This document shows, one piece after another, positions 34,405 through 44,603 of a stretch of DNA of 64,000 bases. The stretch is from Acidimicrobiaceae bacterium (GTDB taxonomy: Bacteria; Actinomycetota; Acidimicrobiia; Acidimicrobiales; Aldehydirespiratoraceae). The first letter of the stretch is position 1; each line of letters begins with the position of its first letter. Made by a program: the position numbers and the translations under genes. Location: positions 95,691-159,690 of the forward strand of contig VXYK01000039.1 in the NCBI GenBank assembly GCA_009845995.1. The letters are read 5' to 3'. Below the pieces are notes generated by a model. It did not search any database and was not told where the DNA came from. It worked only from the letters and a program-made list of their open reading frames with translations.

Positions 34405-35540
34405 CTGAGACTGGCGTAGCTGGCGTTCACCAAACGGCCACCACGCGGGTCGCCGGTAAGTTCGGCGTCCATACGGTTCATCGCGTAGGACACGGTCATG
34501 GCGGCGTCAAAGTCCACCGTCGCCAGCGAACCGCCCCAACCACCCCAGAACATGTGGTTGAGGTTCGGGCTTTGCACCCAACCTTCCATCTCCAGAGCGA
34601 AACCCAAGCCGTGGCGCAAGCGGAGCATCAGCACCTCGTCGACGCCGTCGATCTGGGGTTCGAGAGCCCGCCGCGCCCCAGCCTCGGACAGCAGCCGCAC
34701 GCCGTTTACCTCGCCACCATTGGCAAGCATCGAATGGACCGCTGCAATCGAACGGGCATTGCCGAGTCCACCCGCGGCGGGAATCTCCGCGGCTCGCCAC
34801 TCGCGGGTACGCGGCTCCGTCGCATTCAGCGGGCAACTCGTCAACGTACGAATCGCGATTGAATCGAAACTCACCGGCACACCGTTCACCTCCATACCCG
34901 TGGGAGGAGGCGGAAGTTGCAACTCGGCCACGCGGTGGTCTTCAGACTCGGGGAGGCTCATCCAGAAATCAGCGCCCAGCGGGCCCGCCACCTCATCGGC
35001 GAACCACTGCGCCATCCGCACGCCGGTGATGCGATAGAGGATCTCGCCTTCAAGATTCCCCTGGGTGATGGCGTGATATCCAGACTTCGTGCCCGGTTCC
35101 CACCACAGTTGTTGTCCGGCAAGCTGCGCGGCCACGCGGTCGACGTCATACAACCCTGGTGGCGCCACCGGTGGGACAAAACCCGGCAAACCAGCGGTGT
35201 GAGACATCACGTGGCGCACCAGCACACGGTCTTTGCCGTGCTGGGCGAACTCGGGCCAATAGCGAGCGACCGGTGCATCGAAGTCCAACTCGCCTCGGTC
35301 AGCCAGAATCAGCATGCACACCGCCGCCATGGTCTTGGTTGTCGAATAAACGTTGACGATCGTGTCGCGCTGCCAGGGATTGCCCGCTGAGTCCGCGGCG
35401 CCTGCCCAGATATCGACGACTGTCTCGCCGTCAACGGTCACGGTGGCCGCGGCCCCCAACTCAAGACCGTCGGCGAAGTTCTGCTCGAAGGCGTCTTGTA
35501 CAGCCGAGAAACTTCGATCACAGTGCCCATGGATTTCCAT
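34401..35540 (-). CDS. Class C beta-lactamase-fold serine hydrolase (EstB-like)
   Basis: A 379-residue product from ATG 35540 (MEIHGHCDRSF). The SxxK motif is in YSTTKTMAAVC, the YxN-like tyrosine in SGYHAITQGN, and the C-terminal HMFWGGWGGS segment replaces KTG. Such proteins are esterases or peptidases; in Actinobacteria they are often LipE/EstB-like carboxylesterases. No signal peptide is visible, so it is probably cytoplasmic. The upstream neighbour, an enoyl-CoA hydratase, lies 35 bases away on the same strand. Confidence 0.85.
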   Translation of the reverse strand: MEIHGHCDRSFSAVQDAFEQNFADGLELGAAATVTVDGETVVDIWAGAADSAGNPWQRDTIVNVYSTTKTMAAVCMLILADRGELDFDAPVARYWPEFAQHGKDRVLVRHVMSHTAGLPGFVPPVAPPGLYDVDRVAAQLAGQQLWWEPGTKSGYHAITQGNLEGEILYRITGVRMAQWFADEVAGPLGADFWMSLPESEDHRVAELQLPPPPTGMEVNGVPVSFDSIAIRTLTSCPLNATEPRTREWRAAEIPAAGGLGNARSIAAVHSMLANGGEVNGVRLLSEAGARRALEPQIDGVDEVLMLRLRHGLGFALEMEGWVQSPNLNHMFWGGWGGSLATVDFDAAMTVSYAMNRMDAELTGDPRGGRLVNASYASLS

Positions 35541-35575
35541 GGGATCATCATGGCCCACAGGGGTGCCGACTGCCC

Positions 35576-36361
35576 TTATCGGGCCTTCCATTGGGGATCG
35601 CGTTTTTCGGCCCAAGCCCGGATCCCCTCCCTGGAATCCTCGGACTGCCCTACCACCCGGCGCATCGTTTCACCCATCCGCACCGCGTCGGTCCAACCCA
35701 TCCTGCGACCACGCCTGAGCATCTCGTTTGTGGCTCGCACAGCCAGCGGTGCTCCCTGACAAAGCCGCTCGGCAAGACCGCGTGCCGCATCCAACAGCTC
35801 CTCGTGGGGATGAACCCGCCAGGCGAGACCGATCTCTCTGGCGTGTTCAGCATCAATCGGATCGCCCGTCAACAGCAGTTCCAGAGCATCGGGAATCGCC
35901 ACGTGGTCCGGCAGCCTCAGCGCTCCCACGATCGTCGCTTGACCGATCCTCACTTCGGGGTACGCGAAACTGGCTCGTTCGCTGGCGAGCACAAAATCGC
36001 AGGCCAGGACCGCTGTCAGTCCATAGCCGATACACGGACCGTTCACCGCGGCGATCGTCGGTTTCCAGATCTCCATGCCGCTCTCGAAGGTGGTGATCGT
36101 GGGCCACTCCCAAAACGAACCCGGCCAGGTCCCGGTCGATCCCGCTCCATCACGCAGATCAGCTCCCGCACAGAAGGCTCTGCCGGCACCGGTGACTATT
36201 GCCACCCAGGCTTCATCGTCTTCACGGAACTCGGTCCAGGCGGCGTCAAGGGCTTGGCGCATGGCCCCGTTGACAGCGTTGAGAGCCTCGGGCCGGTTGT
36301 AGGTGATCGTGGCGATGTGGCCGTCTCGCTCATAAGTCGCAGCGCTGGTTTGATCCGGCAT
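35576..36361 (-). CDS. Enoyl-CoA hydratase/isomerase family protein
   Basis: A 261-residue crotonase-fold protein from ATG 36361 (MPDQTSAATYER). The oxyanion-hole segments are AFCAGADLRD and NGPCIGYGLTAVLA, and the C-terminal helix with LAERLCQGAPLAVRATNE is typical. The position of the usual catalytic glutamates is not clear from sequence alone, so hydratase versus isomerase activity is open. It is divergent from acs, and both may use the 36362-36463 promoter region. Confidence 0.87.
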   Translation of the reverse strand: MPDQTSAATYERDGHIATITYNRPEALNAVNGAMRQALDAAWTEFREDDEAWVAIVTGAGRAFCAGADLRDGAGSTGTWPGSFWEWPTITTFESGMEIWKPTIAAVNGPCIGYGLTAVLACDFVLASERASFAYPEVRIGQATIVGALRLPDHVAIPDALELLLTGDPIDAEHAREIGLAWRVHPHEELLDAARGLAERLCQGAPLAVRATNEMLRRGRRMGWTDAVRMGETMRRVVGQSEDSREGIRAWAEKRDPQWKAR

Positions 36362-36463
36362 CTCACCAGCTTTCCCCATGCAGCACGAGATAGCCACCGT
36401 GGGTATGGTTTTCGCCACGGCGTCGTCGCAGCTGCGCCGAGTGAACGCGAAGGGGGATCTGCC

Positions 36464-38455
36464 ATGGCTCAGGGATCAATTGAGGTCTATGAAAGCGAAG
36501 GGCGGACGTTTCCACCCTCCGACGAGTTCGCCGCTGCGGCACTGGCCGACGATCGTTCGCTCTACGACCAAGCCGACGCCGACTACGAAGCCTTCTGGGC
36601 GAGCCAAGCCCGCGACCTGTTGAGTTGGTCCAAGGACTTCACGTCGGTGCTCCAATGGGACTTGCCGTTCGCCAAATGGTTCGAAGACGGGGAACTCAAC
36701 GTCTCAGAGAACTGTCTCGACCGTCATGTCGCGGCCGGACTCGGCGACAAGGTCGCGTTCCACTGGGAAGGCGAACCGGGCGACACCCGCACCATCAGCT
36801 ACTCAGAGCTGCTGGCCGAGGTGGAGAGATTCGCCAACGTAATGAAGGGCCTCGGGCTGTCAAAGGGTGATCGCATCGCCATCTACATGCCGATGATCCC
36901 CGAGCTGCCGATCGCCATGCTCGCCTGCACACGTATCGGAGTAGCCCACTCAGTCATTTTCGGCGGGTTCTCGCCCGACGCCATCACCGACCGCTGCGAG
37001 GACGCCGAAGCGCGGCTCATCATCACCGCCGACGCCGGCTATCGACGCGGTGAGCCGTCTGCGTTGAAACCCAACGTCGATGCGGCACTCACAGCCGGTG
37101 CGCCCAGCGTTGAGAACGTCATCGTGGTGGATCGTTGCGGCACGGACCCAGCCATGGTCGAGGGTCGCGATCATTGGTGGCACGACCTGATGGCGAACGC
37201 GGAGCCGAGCTGTCCACCGGAGCCGATGGGCGCTGAACAGTTGCTCTATCTGCTCTATACCTCGGGGACCACCGCCAAACCCAAGGGCATCATGCACACG
37301 ACGGGCGGCTATCTGACGCAGGTGGCGTTCACCCACAAATACGTGTTCGATCTCAAGCCCGAAACCGACGTGTATTGGTGCGCCGCCGATATCGGCTGGG
37401 TGACCGGTCACTCCTACATCGTGTACGGGCCGTTGACCAACGGCTGTACCTCGGTCATGTACGAAGGAACCCCGGACACGCCGAGGCCGAACGAGCGCAG
37501 CGGCGACCGAGCTTCGTGGAACAAAGATCGGCTCTGGGACATCGTTGAGCGTTACGGCGTGACTCAGCTCTACACCGCTCCCACGGCAATTCGCACGTTC
37601 ATGAAATGGGGCGACGAGTGGCCCGCGCGCCGCGACCTTTCGAGTCTGCGAGTTTTGGGAACGGTGGGCGAGCCCATCAATCCCGAAGCGTGGATGTGGT
37701 ACCACGACAACATCGGTGGCAACTCCTGCCCGATCGTCGACACTTGGTGGCAGACCGAAACCGGCGGTCACATGATCACCCCCCTTCCAGGCGTGACCAC
37801 CACCAAGCCCGGAACCGCCACCACGCCCATACCGGGTGTCTACGCCGAAGTCGTCGACGACCACGGCAACCCTGTCGAGGTCGGCGGGGGCTACCTGACC
37901 ATTACACGGCCGTGGCCATCGATGTTGCGCGGCATCTGGGGAGACCCGCAGCGCTACCTCGACACCTACTGGGCCGCCTATGAGGGCCGCTACTTCGCTG
38001 GCGACGGAGCGCGGGTCGATGAGGACGGCTATATCTGGCTGCTCGGTCGGGTGGACGACGTGATGAACGTCTCAGGTCACCGCATTTCCACCGCCGAGGT
38101 GGAGAGCGCGTTGGTTGACCACCCTGCGGTCGCCGAAGCCGCTGTGGTGGGTGCCACCGACGACATCACCGGTCAGGCGATCGTCGGTTATGTGATTCTT
38201 ATCGGCTCGGTTGAGGCCTCAGAGGAATTGCGCGAAGAAGTCAGGCAGCATGTGGGCACCAAACTCGGCCCGACGGCACGACCAAAAGCCGTTTTTTTGG
38301 TGCCGGACCTTCCCAAGACCCGTTCCGGCAAGATCATGCGACGACTGCTGCGCGATGTGGCCGACGGTCGGGATCTGGGCGACACCACGACGCTCGCCGA
38401 CCCGGACGTGGTTGCGGCCATTCGCGAGGGTGCCGCCGAGAGCGACGAGGAATAG
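36464..38455 (+). CDS. acs: Acetyl-CoA synthetase (acetate--CoA ligase)
   Basis: The 663-residue product starts at ATG 36464, behind AGGGGGA. The AMP-binding P-loop is YTSGTTAKPKGIMHT, the A5 motif DTWWQTETGG, and the hinge and C-terminal lysine motif TRSGKIMRRLLRDVA (the acetylation site). It makes acetyl-CoA from acetate, ATP and CoA. The upstream open frame to 35591 covers the divergent enoyl-CoA hydratase and is not coding. AcsA of this length is standard. Confidence 0.95.
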   Translation: MAQGSIEVYESEGRTFPPSDEFAAAALADDRSLYDQADADYEAFWASQARDLLSWSKDFTSVLQWDLPFAKWFEDGELNVSENCLDRHVAAGLGDKVAFHWEGEPGDTRTISYSELLAEVERFANVMKGLGLSKGDRIAIYMPMIPELPIAMLACTRIGVAHSVIFGGFSPDAITDRCEDAEARLIITADAGYRRGEPSALKPNVDAALTAGAPSVENVIVVDRCGTDPAMVEGRDHWWHDLMANAEPSCPPEPMGAEQLLYLLYTSGTTAKPKGIMHTTGGYLTQVAFTHKYVFDLKPETDVYWCAADIGWVTGHSYIVYGPLTNGCTSVMYEGTPDTPRPNERSGDRASWNKDRLWDIVERYGVTQLYTAPTAIRTFMKWGDEWPARRDLSSLRVLGTVGEPINPEAWMWYHDNIGGNSCPIVDTWWQTETGGHMITPLPGVTTTKPGTATTPIPGVYAEVVDDHGNPVEVGGGYLTITRPWPSMLRGIWGDPQRYLDTYWAAYEGRYFAGDGARVDEDGYIWLLGRVDDVMNVSGHRISTAEVESALVDHPAVAEAAVVGATDDITGQAIVGYVILIGSVEASEELREEVRQHVGTKLGPTARPKAVFLVPDLPKTRSGKIMRRLLRDVADGRDLGDTTTLADPDVVAAIREGAAESDEE

Positions 38456-38591
38456 CCGAGCGGGACGAGAATCGCAGAAATCGGCGTAGCCGCAAGCATC
38501 GGACTGGCCCTAGTGTTGTAGGCAACAACCGGCGACCGACCCCGCTTCTCAACAAATGCGGGGGTAAGCAATACAGGAGGTGTCCGACCCC

Positions 38592-39437
38592 ATGATCAAC
38601 ACAGCAAAGACCTTCGTTCTGCTTGCCTTGCTCGGTGGACTGATCATCGTTGCGGGGGGTGCCATCGGCAGTTCAACAGGTCTGGTGATCGGCCTGGTGA
38701 TCGCTTTGGTCATGGTCGGTGGTTCGTACTGGTTCAGCGACACGCTGGCAATCAAATCCGCTCGTGCTCAAGCCGTGACCCGTGAACAGGCGCCGCAGTA
38801 TTACGAGATCATGGAAGACCTCACGAGGCGGGCGAACATGCCCATGCCCAAGCTCTACATTTCTCCCAATCCGCAGCCCAACGCCTTCGCAACAGGACGC
38901 AACCCGAACAACGCCGCGGTGGCGGTGACCGTCGGTTTGTTGGAACGCATGAGCTGGCAGGAGGTTCGAGGCGTGCTGGCCCATGAGTTGGCACACATCC
39001 GCAACCGGGACATCCTCATCGGGTCGGTCGCCGCCGCGATCGGCATGGCCATCACCTTCGCGGCCAACATCATTATGTGGGGCGCCATGTTCAGGGGTGG
39101 CGGCGATCGCAATCGCAACATGATCGGCGAGCTCGCCTTCGCGCTTCTGGCGCCGATCGCCGCGATGATTATTCAAGCTGCGATCAGCCGCAGCCGCGAG
39201 TTCCAGGCCGACGCCTCAGCAGCGAAGCTGATCGGCAGCGGTGAACCGTTGGCCAGTGCGCTTGAGAAGCTCGAGCGCGGCGCTCACGCCATCCCCGTGA
39301 ACGTCAACCCGAACCAGGCCAGCAGCTACATCATCAACCCGCTGAGCGCCCAGGCTCGCGGCCGCGGCGGTGGCAGCAAGCTGTTCAGCACCCATCCTCC
39401 GACAGCCGAGCGAATCGCCCGCCTGCGCTCCATGTGA
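38592..39437 (+). CDS. htpX: HtpX-type M48 membrane metalloprotease
   Basis: A 281-residue product from ATG 38592; the strong AGGAGG at 38575-38580 makes it preferable to GTG 38580. Two N-terminal membrane helices come first, then the zinc site in [13 protein letters not shown] (HExxH) with the downstream glutamate in [12 protein letters not shown], and two further membrane helices in between. HtpX degrades misfolded membrane proteins. The short direct repeats of GGTTCAGGC after the stop (39448-39475) show no gene. Confidence 0.93.
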   Translation: MINTAKTFVLLALLGGLIIVAGGAIGSSTGLVIGLVIALVMVGGSYWFSDTLAIKSARAQAVTREQAPQYYEIMEDLTRRANMPMPKLYISPNPQPNAFATGRNPNNAAVAVTVGLLERMSWQEVRGVLAHELAHIRNRDILIGSVAAAIGMAITFAANIIMWGAMFRGGGDRNRNMIGELAFALLAPIAAMIIQAAISRSREFQADASAAKLIGSGEPLASALEKLERGAHAIPVNVNPNQASSYIINPLSAQARGRGGGSKLFSTHPPTAERIARLRSM

Positions 39438-39470
39438 GCTCGTTGAGTCGGTTCAGGCGGTTCAGGCGGT

Positions 39471-39959
39471 TCAGTCGCGGAAGTTGATGAACTGCAGGGG
39501 GATTTGCAGGTCGGTTTCTTTGAGCGCGGCGATCACCTTCTGAAGGTCATCTCGCTTCTTGCCCTGCACTCGCAGTTCCTCGCCCCGTGCCGATGACTGG
39601 ATGCCCTTGAGGCCGAGACCCTTTATGAACTTGTTTATCTCTTTGGCCTTGTCCTGCGATATCCCGGCCTGCAGGCGAGCGGTCTGGCGCACAGTGCCCC
39701 CAGCGGCAGGCTCAACATTGCCGTAGTCGAGCGCTCGGAGGCTCACCTTGCGCCGGACCAACTTCTCTTCGAGAACTTGGCGCAGCGCAGCCAGACGATC
39801 TTCCGACGACGACGCCATCTCTATGACGTTGTCGCCCAGTTGCACCGAAGAACTTGTGTTTTTGAAGTCGTAGCGCTGGGAAACCTCGCGGGAGGCTTGA
39901 TCGACGGCGTTGCGCACTTCTTGACCGTCAAGTTCCGAAACCACATCGAATGTAGGCAT
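39471..39959 (-). CDS. YajQ-family nucleotide-binding protein (DUF520)
   Basis: A 162-residue protein of the YajQ/DUF520 family: MPTFDVVSELDGQEV at the start, QRYDFKNTSS, and ETDLQIPLQFINFRD at the end are all canonical. Some proteobacterial members bind cyclic di-GMP; in this lineage the ligand is unknown. It stands alone on the minus strand between htpX and tRNA-Tyr. Confidence 0.93.
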   Translation of the reverse strand: MPTFDVVSELDGQEVRNAVDQASREVSQRYDFKNTSSSVQLGDNVIEMASSSEDRLAALRQVLEEKLVRRKVSLRALDYGNVEPAAGGTVRQTARLQAGISQDKAKEINKFIKGLGLKGIQSSARGEELRVQGKKRDDLQKVIAALKETDLQIPLQFINFRD

Positions 39960-40053
39960 GGCGAAACCGTATCAAGCGGCAGTCGATCTGGATTGGCTCA
40001 GCCGGCAAATCTGTGCCGGTCGTAGTGCTGAACGGGTAGTATTTCTGATCCGA

Positions 40054-40136
40054 GGGTCGGTGCCCGAGCGGCCAAAGGGAACGGGCTGTAAACCCGTCGG
40101 CTTATGCCTACGAAGGTTCAAATCCTTCTCGGCCCA
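40054..40136 (+). tRNA. tRNA-Tyr (GTA anticodon)
   Basis: 83 nt, class II with a long variable arm. Acceptor GGGTCGG/TCGGCCC with wobbles, D arm GCCCGAGCGGCC, anticodon arm CGGGCTGTAAACCCG (anticodon GTA), T arm GAAGGTTCAAATCCTTC, discriminator A. CCA is not encoded. A strong terminator follows 11 bases later. Confidence 0.95.
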
Positions 40137-40147
40137 CAACGGAGATG

Positions 40148-40173
40148 AGGCCCGGCACCACGGTGCCGGGCCT
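40148..40173 (+). terminator. Terminator after tRNA-Tyr
   Basis: Near-perfect 11-12 bp stem AGGCCCGGCACC/GGTGCCGGGCCT with a two- to four-base loop, followed by TTGT. It is 11 bases after tRNA-Tyr and 64 bases before the end of the convergent acetyltransferase, so it may serve both strands. Confidence 0.8.
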
Positions 40174-40237
40174 TGTCAGTACAGCGACCGTTCCGGCAAC
40201 GACCATCGGCCATCTGCGGCTCCGCCCGCAGCGACAG

Positions 40238-40726
40238 CTAGGCGAGCATCCGTTGCATGATGACCGCGTCGAGCCAGGCGCCGAATTTACGGCCCACCTC
40301 GCGTTCTGTGCCCACGATCTCGAATCCGCAGGCTCGATGCAGCGCCATGCTCGCTTCGTGCCCGTCGACGATGTGAGCGACCATGCTGTGAAAACCTCTT
40401 TTAACCGCCATGTCAATGAGTTCGTCCATCAGCGCTCGACCTACACCAAGCCCTCTCGCATCTTCGCTCACATACACACTGTTCTCGACGGTCGTGCGAT
40501 AACCGGCCCGGTTCCGGTAGGGACTGAGGCTGGCGAAGCCCACCACACGGCCTTCAAGTTCCGCGACTACAACCCCAAGCGCACCCTGGCGTTCGATGAT
40601 CCACTGGCACTGGTCCTCAAGGCTTCGCGGCTCGATATCGAAGGTCGCCGTCGTGTTCTCAACCTCGTGGTTGTAGATCCGGCGCAGATCTTCGGCATCG
40701 GCGACAGTGGCCAAGCGGAGTTGCAT
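40238..40726 (-). CDS. GNAT N-acetyltransferase (phosphinothricin/MnaT-like)
   Basis: A 162-residue product from ATG 40726 (MQLRLATVADAEDL). The acetyl-CoA site is ARGLGVGRALMDELI, with the family features IYNHEVENTTATFD and GFEIVGTEREVGRKFG typical of the Pat/MnaT branch, which acetylates small amines such as methionine derivatives or phosphinothricin. The longer in-frame start overlaps the divergent DUF2237 gene and is rejected. Confidence 0.9.
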   Translation of the reverse strand: MQLRLATVADAEDLRRIYNHEVENTTATFDIEPRSLEDQCQWIIERQGALGVVVAELEGRVVGFASLSPYRNRAGYRTTVENSVYVSEDARGLGVGRALMDELIDMAVKRGFHSMVAHIVDGHEASMALHRACGFEIVGTEREVGRKFGAWLDAVIMQRMLA

Positions 40727-40803
40727 CAAGGGTTTCCTGTCTGGTGTCTTCCCATTGGTGGCTGGGATGTCGCAACGAAATGTAGCCCGTGGTTTGATTA
40801 GGT

Positions 40804-41172
40804 ATGGCACAAAACGTATTGGGGACTGAACTTGTCGAGTGCGGAACCGATCCCGTCACCGGTTTCTTCCGGGACGGTTGCTGCAATACCTCCGCTGAGG
40901 ACATTGGTTCGCACACCGTTTGTTCGATCGTCACCCGCGAGTTTCTGGATTTCTCCAAAGAGGCAGGCAACGATCTGTCAACACCGCGTCCCGAGTGGGG
41001 TTTCGAGGGACTCTCGCCAGGCGACGGTTGGTGCGTCTGCGCCGCCCGTTGGCTCGAAGCTGCACTCGCTGGCGCCGCGGCTCCGGTTCGGCTCACCGCA
41101 ACACATGAACGGGCCCTGGAAGTCGTCCCTCTGCAAATGCTGCGCACCCACGCCATCGACGCCGACAACTGA
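40804..41172 (+). CDS. DUF2237 family protein
   Basis: The 122-residue protein is a full-length DUF2237 member: NVLGTELVECGTDPVTGFFRDG (split as GTDPVTGFFRDG), GNDLSTPRPEW, and GDGWCVCAARW with conserved cysteines. The function of the family is unknown; the CxC and other cysteines suggest metal or redox chemistry. Its stop lies 20 bases from the stop of the convergent PLD-helicase, marking the right edge of the housekeeping block. Confidence 0.88.
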   Translation: MAQNVLGTELVECGTDPVTGFFRDGCCNTSAEDIGSHTVCSIVTREFLDFSKEAGNDLSTPRPEWGFEGLSPGDGWCVCAARWLEAALAGAAAPVRLTATHERALEVVPLQMLRTHAIDADN

Positions 41173-41192
41173 CGACTGACCGCTGACCGCGG

Positions 41193-44100
41193 TCAGCGTT
41201 CCCTGAAGCCCATCGTGCAGACGATCGCGGGGTCTGCATCGGTTCCTTCGGATGGAGGCGGCATACAGAGCCTGTTGTCTTTGTGGAGATCAACGACAAG
41301 CCGCGCCAGGTCGTCGGTGCTGCGCTCCCGCGCCGCTTGCGCCAGTCGCTGAGTAGCTGCCTCGTAGAGCGGACGCTCATTCATCGCGTCGTGAGCTTTT
41401 TCGAGGTCCGCTTTGCTGAACAGGAGGTTGTCGGTGAAGCGGTCCATTTGATCATGGAGTCTTCGCCAGACCTTGCCTCGCACACCTTGCAGCGCGCCGG
41501 TGGCCCTCCCGCTGGGAGTTCGCAACGGCCCTCCTCGAGCAGCTGCGGTGAGGTCATGGTGGTCCTCTAGCCTTGTGACCGACGGGGTGTCGGGTTTGCA
41601 TTCGGCGAGCCTCAGAGCTACTTGGGGGGTGACGCGGCGGGCCTGGCCGCTTGGTTCCACGAACGCGAATACATCGGTTCCTGTTACTGCCTGGGTATGA
41701 ACGAGTACGCCTGTGTCCGGTTCATTGTCTGTGGTGCGTTTAGTCGAGTAGACGATGTTGGGCATCGATTCGACCCTCTGAGCGATGTTGGGGTTGCTGT
41801 CCTTGGCATGTCTCCAGATTTCGTAGGCCATCGACACTGGATCAACGTCGTCCATGCCCGCTCCTGCCAGCCCGAAAGAGGACGATTCGTCGTAGACGCC
41901 GGAGATGATCTGGCTCTCCGTCGGGTCACCGAAGAACCTCTCATCAGAGCCGAGAAGCCTGGCGTTCTCCCCCAAGCGTTCCCGGATCCGATCCCGCAGA
42001 CTGATTTCTTCTTCGATTTCGTCGGCCGGCATGAGCGAGTAGACCAGCACTTCAGACGAGTTCTGCCCGATGCGGTCGACGCGGCCGGCTCGTTGGACCA
42101 GCTTGACAATGGCCCATGGCAGGTCGTAGTTGACGACGATGTGGGCGTCTTGGAGGTTCTGCCCCTCCGAAAGGACGTCCGTAGAAACCAACACCCGCAG
42201 TTCATCGGACAGGGGCGAGCCGTTGGTGACCACGTTGTTGGACACAGGAGAGAATCTCTGGGCAAGCGCTGTCGGATTCTCGGAGTCACCCGTGACCACA
42301 CCGACGCCATCTACTCCCCGGCGCTCTAGTTCCGCGCACACGTAGTTGGCAGTGTCGGCCGCCTCCGTGAAGACTAGGAGCTTGCTGTCGGGATATTCGT
42401 ATTTGATCAGGCTCTCCAACGCAGCGACCTTGCCATCGCGCTCTGCAGCCCAGGTTCCGAAGCGATTGAGCATCCCGGTGATGACATCGATGTCATGTTG
42501 CAGGTCATTCAAGAGATCTCCATCGAACATGGAATGCGGCGCCCAGCGAATCGCCTTAGGGTCTTTAGCCCGGAGCTTGCGGTAGGCACTTGCGGCGGTG
42601 CCATCATCGGAGTCGAACAGCCCCATGCCGCCGTCGCCATCCCCGTTGTCTTCGGGGTCGCTGTCCACCTCCGTCGCCCACAGTGCGTTGTCAACCGAGC
42701 CGATAGGCACCGGCGAATTGCTGTTGAGCGCATGAGCGGCAACCTGATTACGAAGACGATGTCGGCGCAGCGTCGCGATGAACGCCGGTCCCGAGGACGA
42801 AAGCCGCTTGAACATCGTGATCCGTGTGAATCCGGCCAGGTTGCCTCTGGCCGAGTTGTCCAAGTCATCCACAAGTTGACGGATGTCGTCGTCGGGAGCT
42901 TCGAACCGGCTGTCAATGTAGTTCCCCAACTGATATCGCGGCAGGCGAAGATCACGGATCGCATTCAAGGTGTCGTCCGATGCCATCACATGAGCGGGAT
43001 CATCTTCGGTCAAGATCCGTTCGGTGGGCTTTGCGATTCGCTTCGGGAAGTAGAATCTCTGGCCCGTGCCGAACTGTAAGTAGCGCCGTCCTAACTCATC
43101 GGGCTCCGCATAGTTTTCCTCGACGAACCGGCGAGTGCGGCGCACAAGATACTGCGACATCAAGTCCTGCCAGTCCTCAAGATACTCAGACCGCTTGAAC
43201 GCATTCAGCGTGGAAGTCCGCCCTTCGCACATCAACTCAAAGTCGGCCTCAACGACTTCGGCAATCGCCCGCTCCGGTCGCAACCCCAAGTCGTCGTCAG
43301 GACGGATGAACAACGACAACTGCGAGGCGAGATCACCGAGTTGTTTGTTGTATGGCGTTGCGGACAACAGAAGCACCCTCGAATCATTATCAGCGATATA
43401 GCTCTGTAAGGCCCCGTGGTCGCGGCGCTTGTCGCTTCGAAGGTTGTGAGCCTCATCGACAATCACCAGCCGGTAGCGGCGAGCATCCGGCAGGGTCTTG
43501 TGAACCATCGAGAGCGACTCGACATCGCCTCGCACCTCGTAGGTGTGCAGATACGACTTCCACATGTCGACAAGATTCTTCGGGCAAACGACTAGGGTTT
43601 CGAAGCCCTGCTCCTCCTGAAGCAACCTGGCCACCGCTGTCCCGACCAAGGTCTTGCCCAAGCCGACGACATCACCGATCATCGCCCCGCCCTTCTGCAT
43701 CACGATCCGGGCGGCGATCTTCACAGCTGCAGCTTGAAAGTCCAGGAGTTGGTCCTGCATGGAAGCCGGGAGGCCGTATTCGATCAGTCCTTCACGGGCT
43801 TCCTTGGACAAATGGAAGGCCATCTTGAGATACACCAGATAGGGGTCCAACTGGTCTTCCGATGCCCACGACTCGCGAAGCGTCTCAGCCAACTCGGGCA
43901 TCGCGTCGACTGTGAACGGATCGTTCCAGCGCTCCTCGAACCAGCGAGCCAGTTTGTCGGTGGCATCGCTGTCAACGACATCGACGTTCAACTCACCCTG
44001 CTCACGCAGACCGGCAACGGTGAGATTGGACGAGCCGACATACCCGACCCGGGGGGCAGCGGTGTCGTCGCGGTGGCAGAGGTACAGCTTGGCGTGCAAC

Positions 44101-44510
44101 CGATGAGCCGTATGCACGCGGACCTCTACGTGACCCGCCTCGATTTGACGCAATAGTGCTCGAAGCGCTGTCTCGTCGCCCTGGGTCGGGAGCCCTACCT
44201 GCAACTGATCCCGATACTCCGAAACGGTCTCGCCTTTCGTTCGGACAGCGGTGCGGTTGTCGACGGGATCGGGTTGACGCATCTGAGTCAAACGGCGCAT
44301 CTCTTCCCGTGGAGCCTCGTGAATCCCGACCAAGATCCGAGCTTTGGGTCCCTCCGGTCGTTCCGGCAAAGCGTCCACCGCTTCGGCCAGCAGCGCCCAG
44401 CCGCGCAGATTGAAATATCCAATCGCCGCGTCAAGGCGATGCGACGAACGCAACGTCTCAAGAAGTTCGCGCTCGGTTTCGTTCTCGATATTGTCAAGAA
44501 TCTTCGGCAA
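41193..44510 (-). CDS. PLD-like nuclease domain fused to an SNF2-type helicase (defence-like)
   Basis: This 1105-residue protein begins with a phospholipase-D-like domain (about 20-200) bearing one HxK motif, HAKLYLC (H139, K141), and GYVGSSNLT. It continues into a superfamily 2 helicase: Walker A GDVVGLGKT (279-287), DEAH (352-355), SATPYNKQLG, the C-lobe VFTEAADTANY, and motif VI QRAGRVDRIGQ. Such proteins pair with adenine methyltransferases in restriction-like and DISARM-like loci. Here the methyltransferase is upstream on the same strand, separated by a toxin-antitoxin pair on the other strand. One HxK implies dimerisation for nuclease activity. Confidence 0.88.
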   Translation of the reverse strand: MPKILDNIENETERELLETLRSSHRLDAAIGYFNLRGWALLAEAVDALPERPEGPKARILVGIHEAPREEMRRLTQMRQPDPVDNRTAVRTKGETVSEYRDQLQVGLPTQGDETALRALLRQIEAGHVEVRVHTAHRLHAKLYLCHRDDTAAPRVGYVGSSNLTVAGLREQGELNVDVVDSDATDKLARWFEERWNDPFTVDAMPELAETLRESWASEDQLDPYLVYLKMAFHLSKEAREGLIEYGLPASMQDQLLDFQAAAVKIAARIVMQKGGAMIGDVVGLGKTLVGTAVARLLQEEQGFETLVVCPKNLVDMWKSYLHTYEVRGDVESLSMVHKTLPDARRYRLVIVDEAHNLRSDKRRDHGALQSYIADNDSRVLLLSATPYNKQLGDLASQLSLFIRPDDDLGLRPERAIAEVVEADFELMCEGRTSTLNAFKRSEYLEDWQDLMSQYLVRRTRRFVEENYAEPDELGRRYLQFGTGQRFYFPKRIAKPTERILTEDDPAHVMASDDTLNAIRDLRLPRYQLGNYIDSRFEAPDDDIRQLVDDLDNSARGNLAGFTRITMFKRLSSSGPAFIATLRRHRLRNQVAAHALNSNSPVPIGSVDNALWATEVDSDPEDNGDGDGGMGLFDSDDGTAASAYRKLRAKDPKAIRWAPHSMFDGDLLNDLQHDIDVITGMLNRFGTWAAERDGKVAALESLIKYEYPDSKLLVFTEAADTANYVCAELERRGVDGVGVVTGDSENPTALAQRFSPVSNNVVTNGSPLSDELRVLVSTDVLSEGQNLQDAHIVVNYDLPWAIVKLVQRAGRVDRIGQNSSEVLVYSLMPADEIEEEISLRDRIRERLGENARLLGSDERFFGDPTESQIISGVYDESSSFGLAGAGMDDVDPVSMAYEIWRHAKDSNPNIAQRVESMPNIVYSTKRTTDNEPDTGVLVHTQAVTGTDVFAFVEPSGQARRVTPQVALRLAECKPDTPSVTRLEDHHDLTAAARGGPLRTPSGRATGALQGVRGKVWRRLHDQMDRFTDNLLFSKADLEKAHDAMNERPLYEAATQRLAQAARERSTDDLARLVVDLHKDNRLCMPPPSEGTDADPAIVCTMGFRER

Positions 44511-44603
44511 GGTGCGCTACCTCCTCTGACCTCTGCATTTCGTGCGACAACTCACCGCACATGAGCCATGGCCGACAGGTGGAATCGGGTTACCCTGAAA
44601 CAC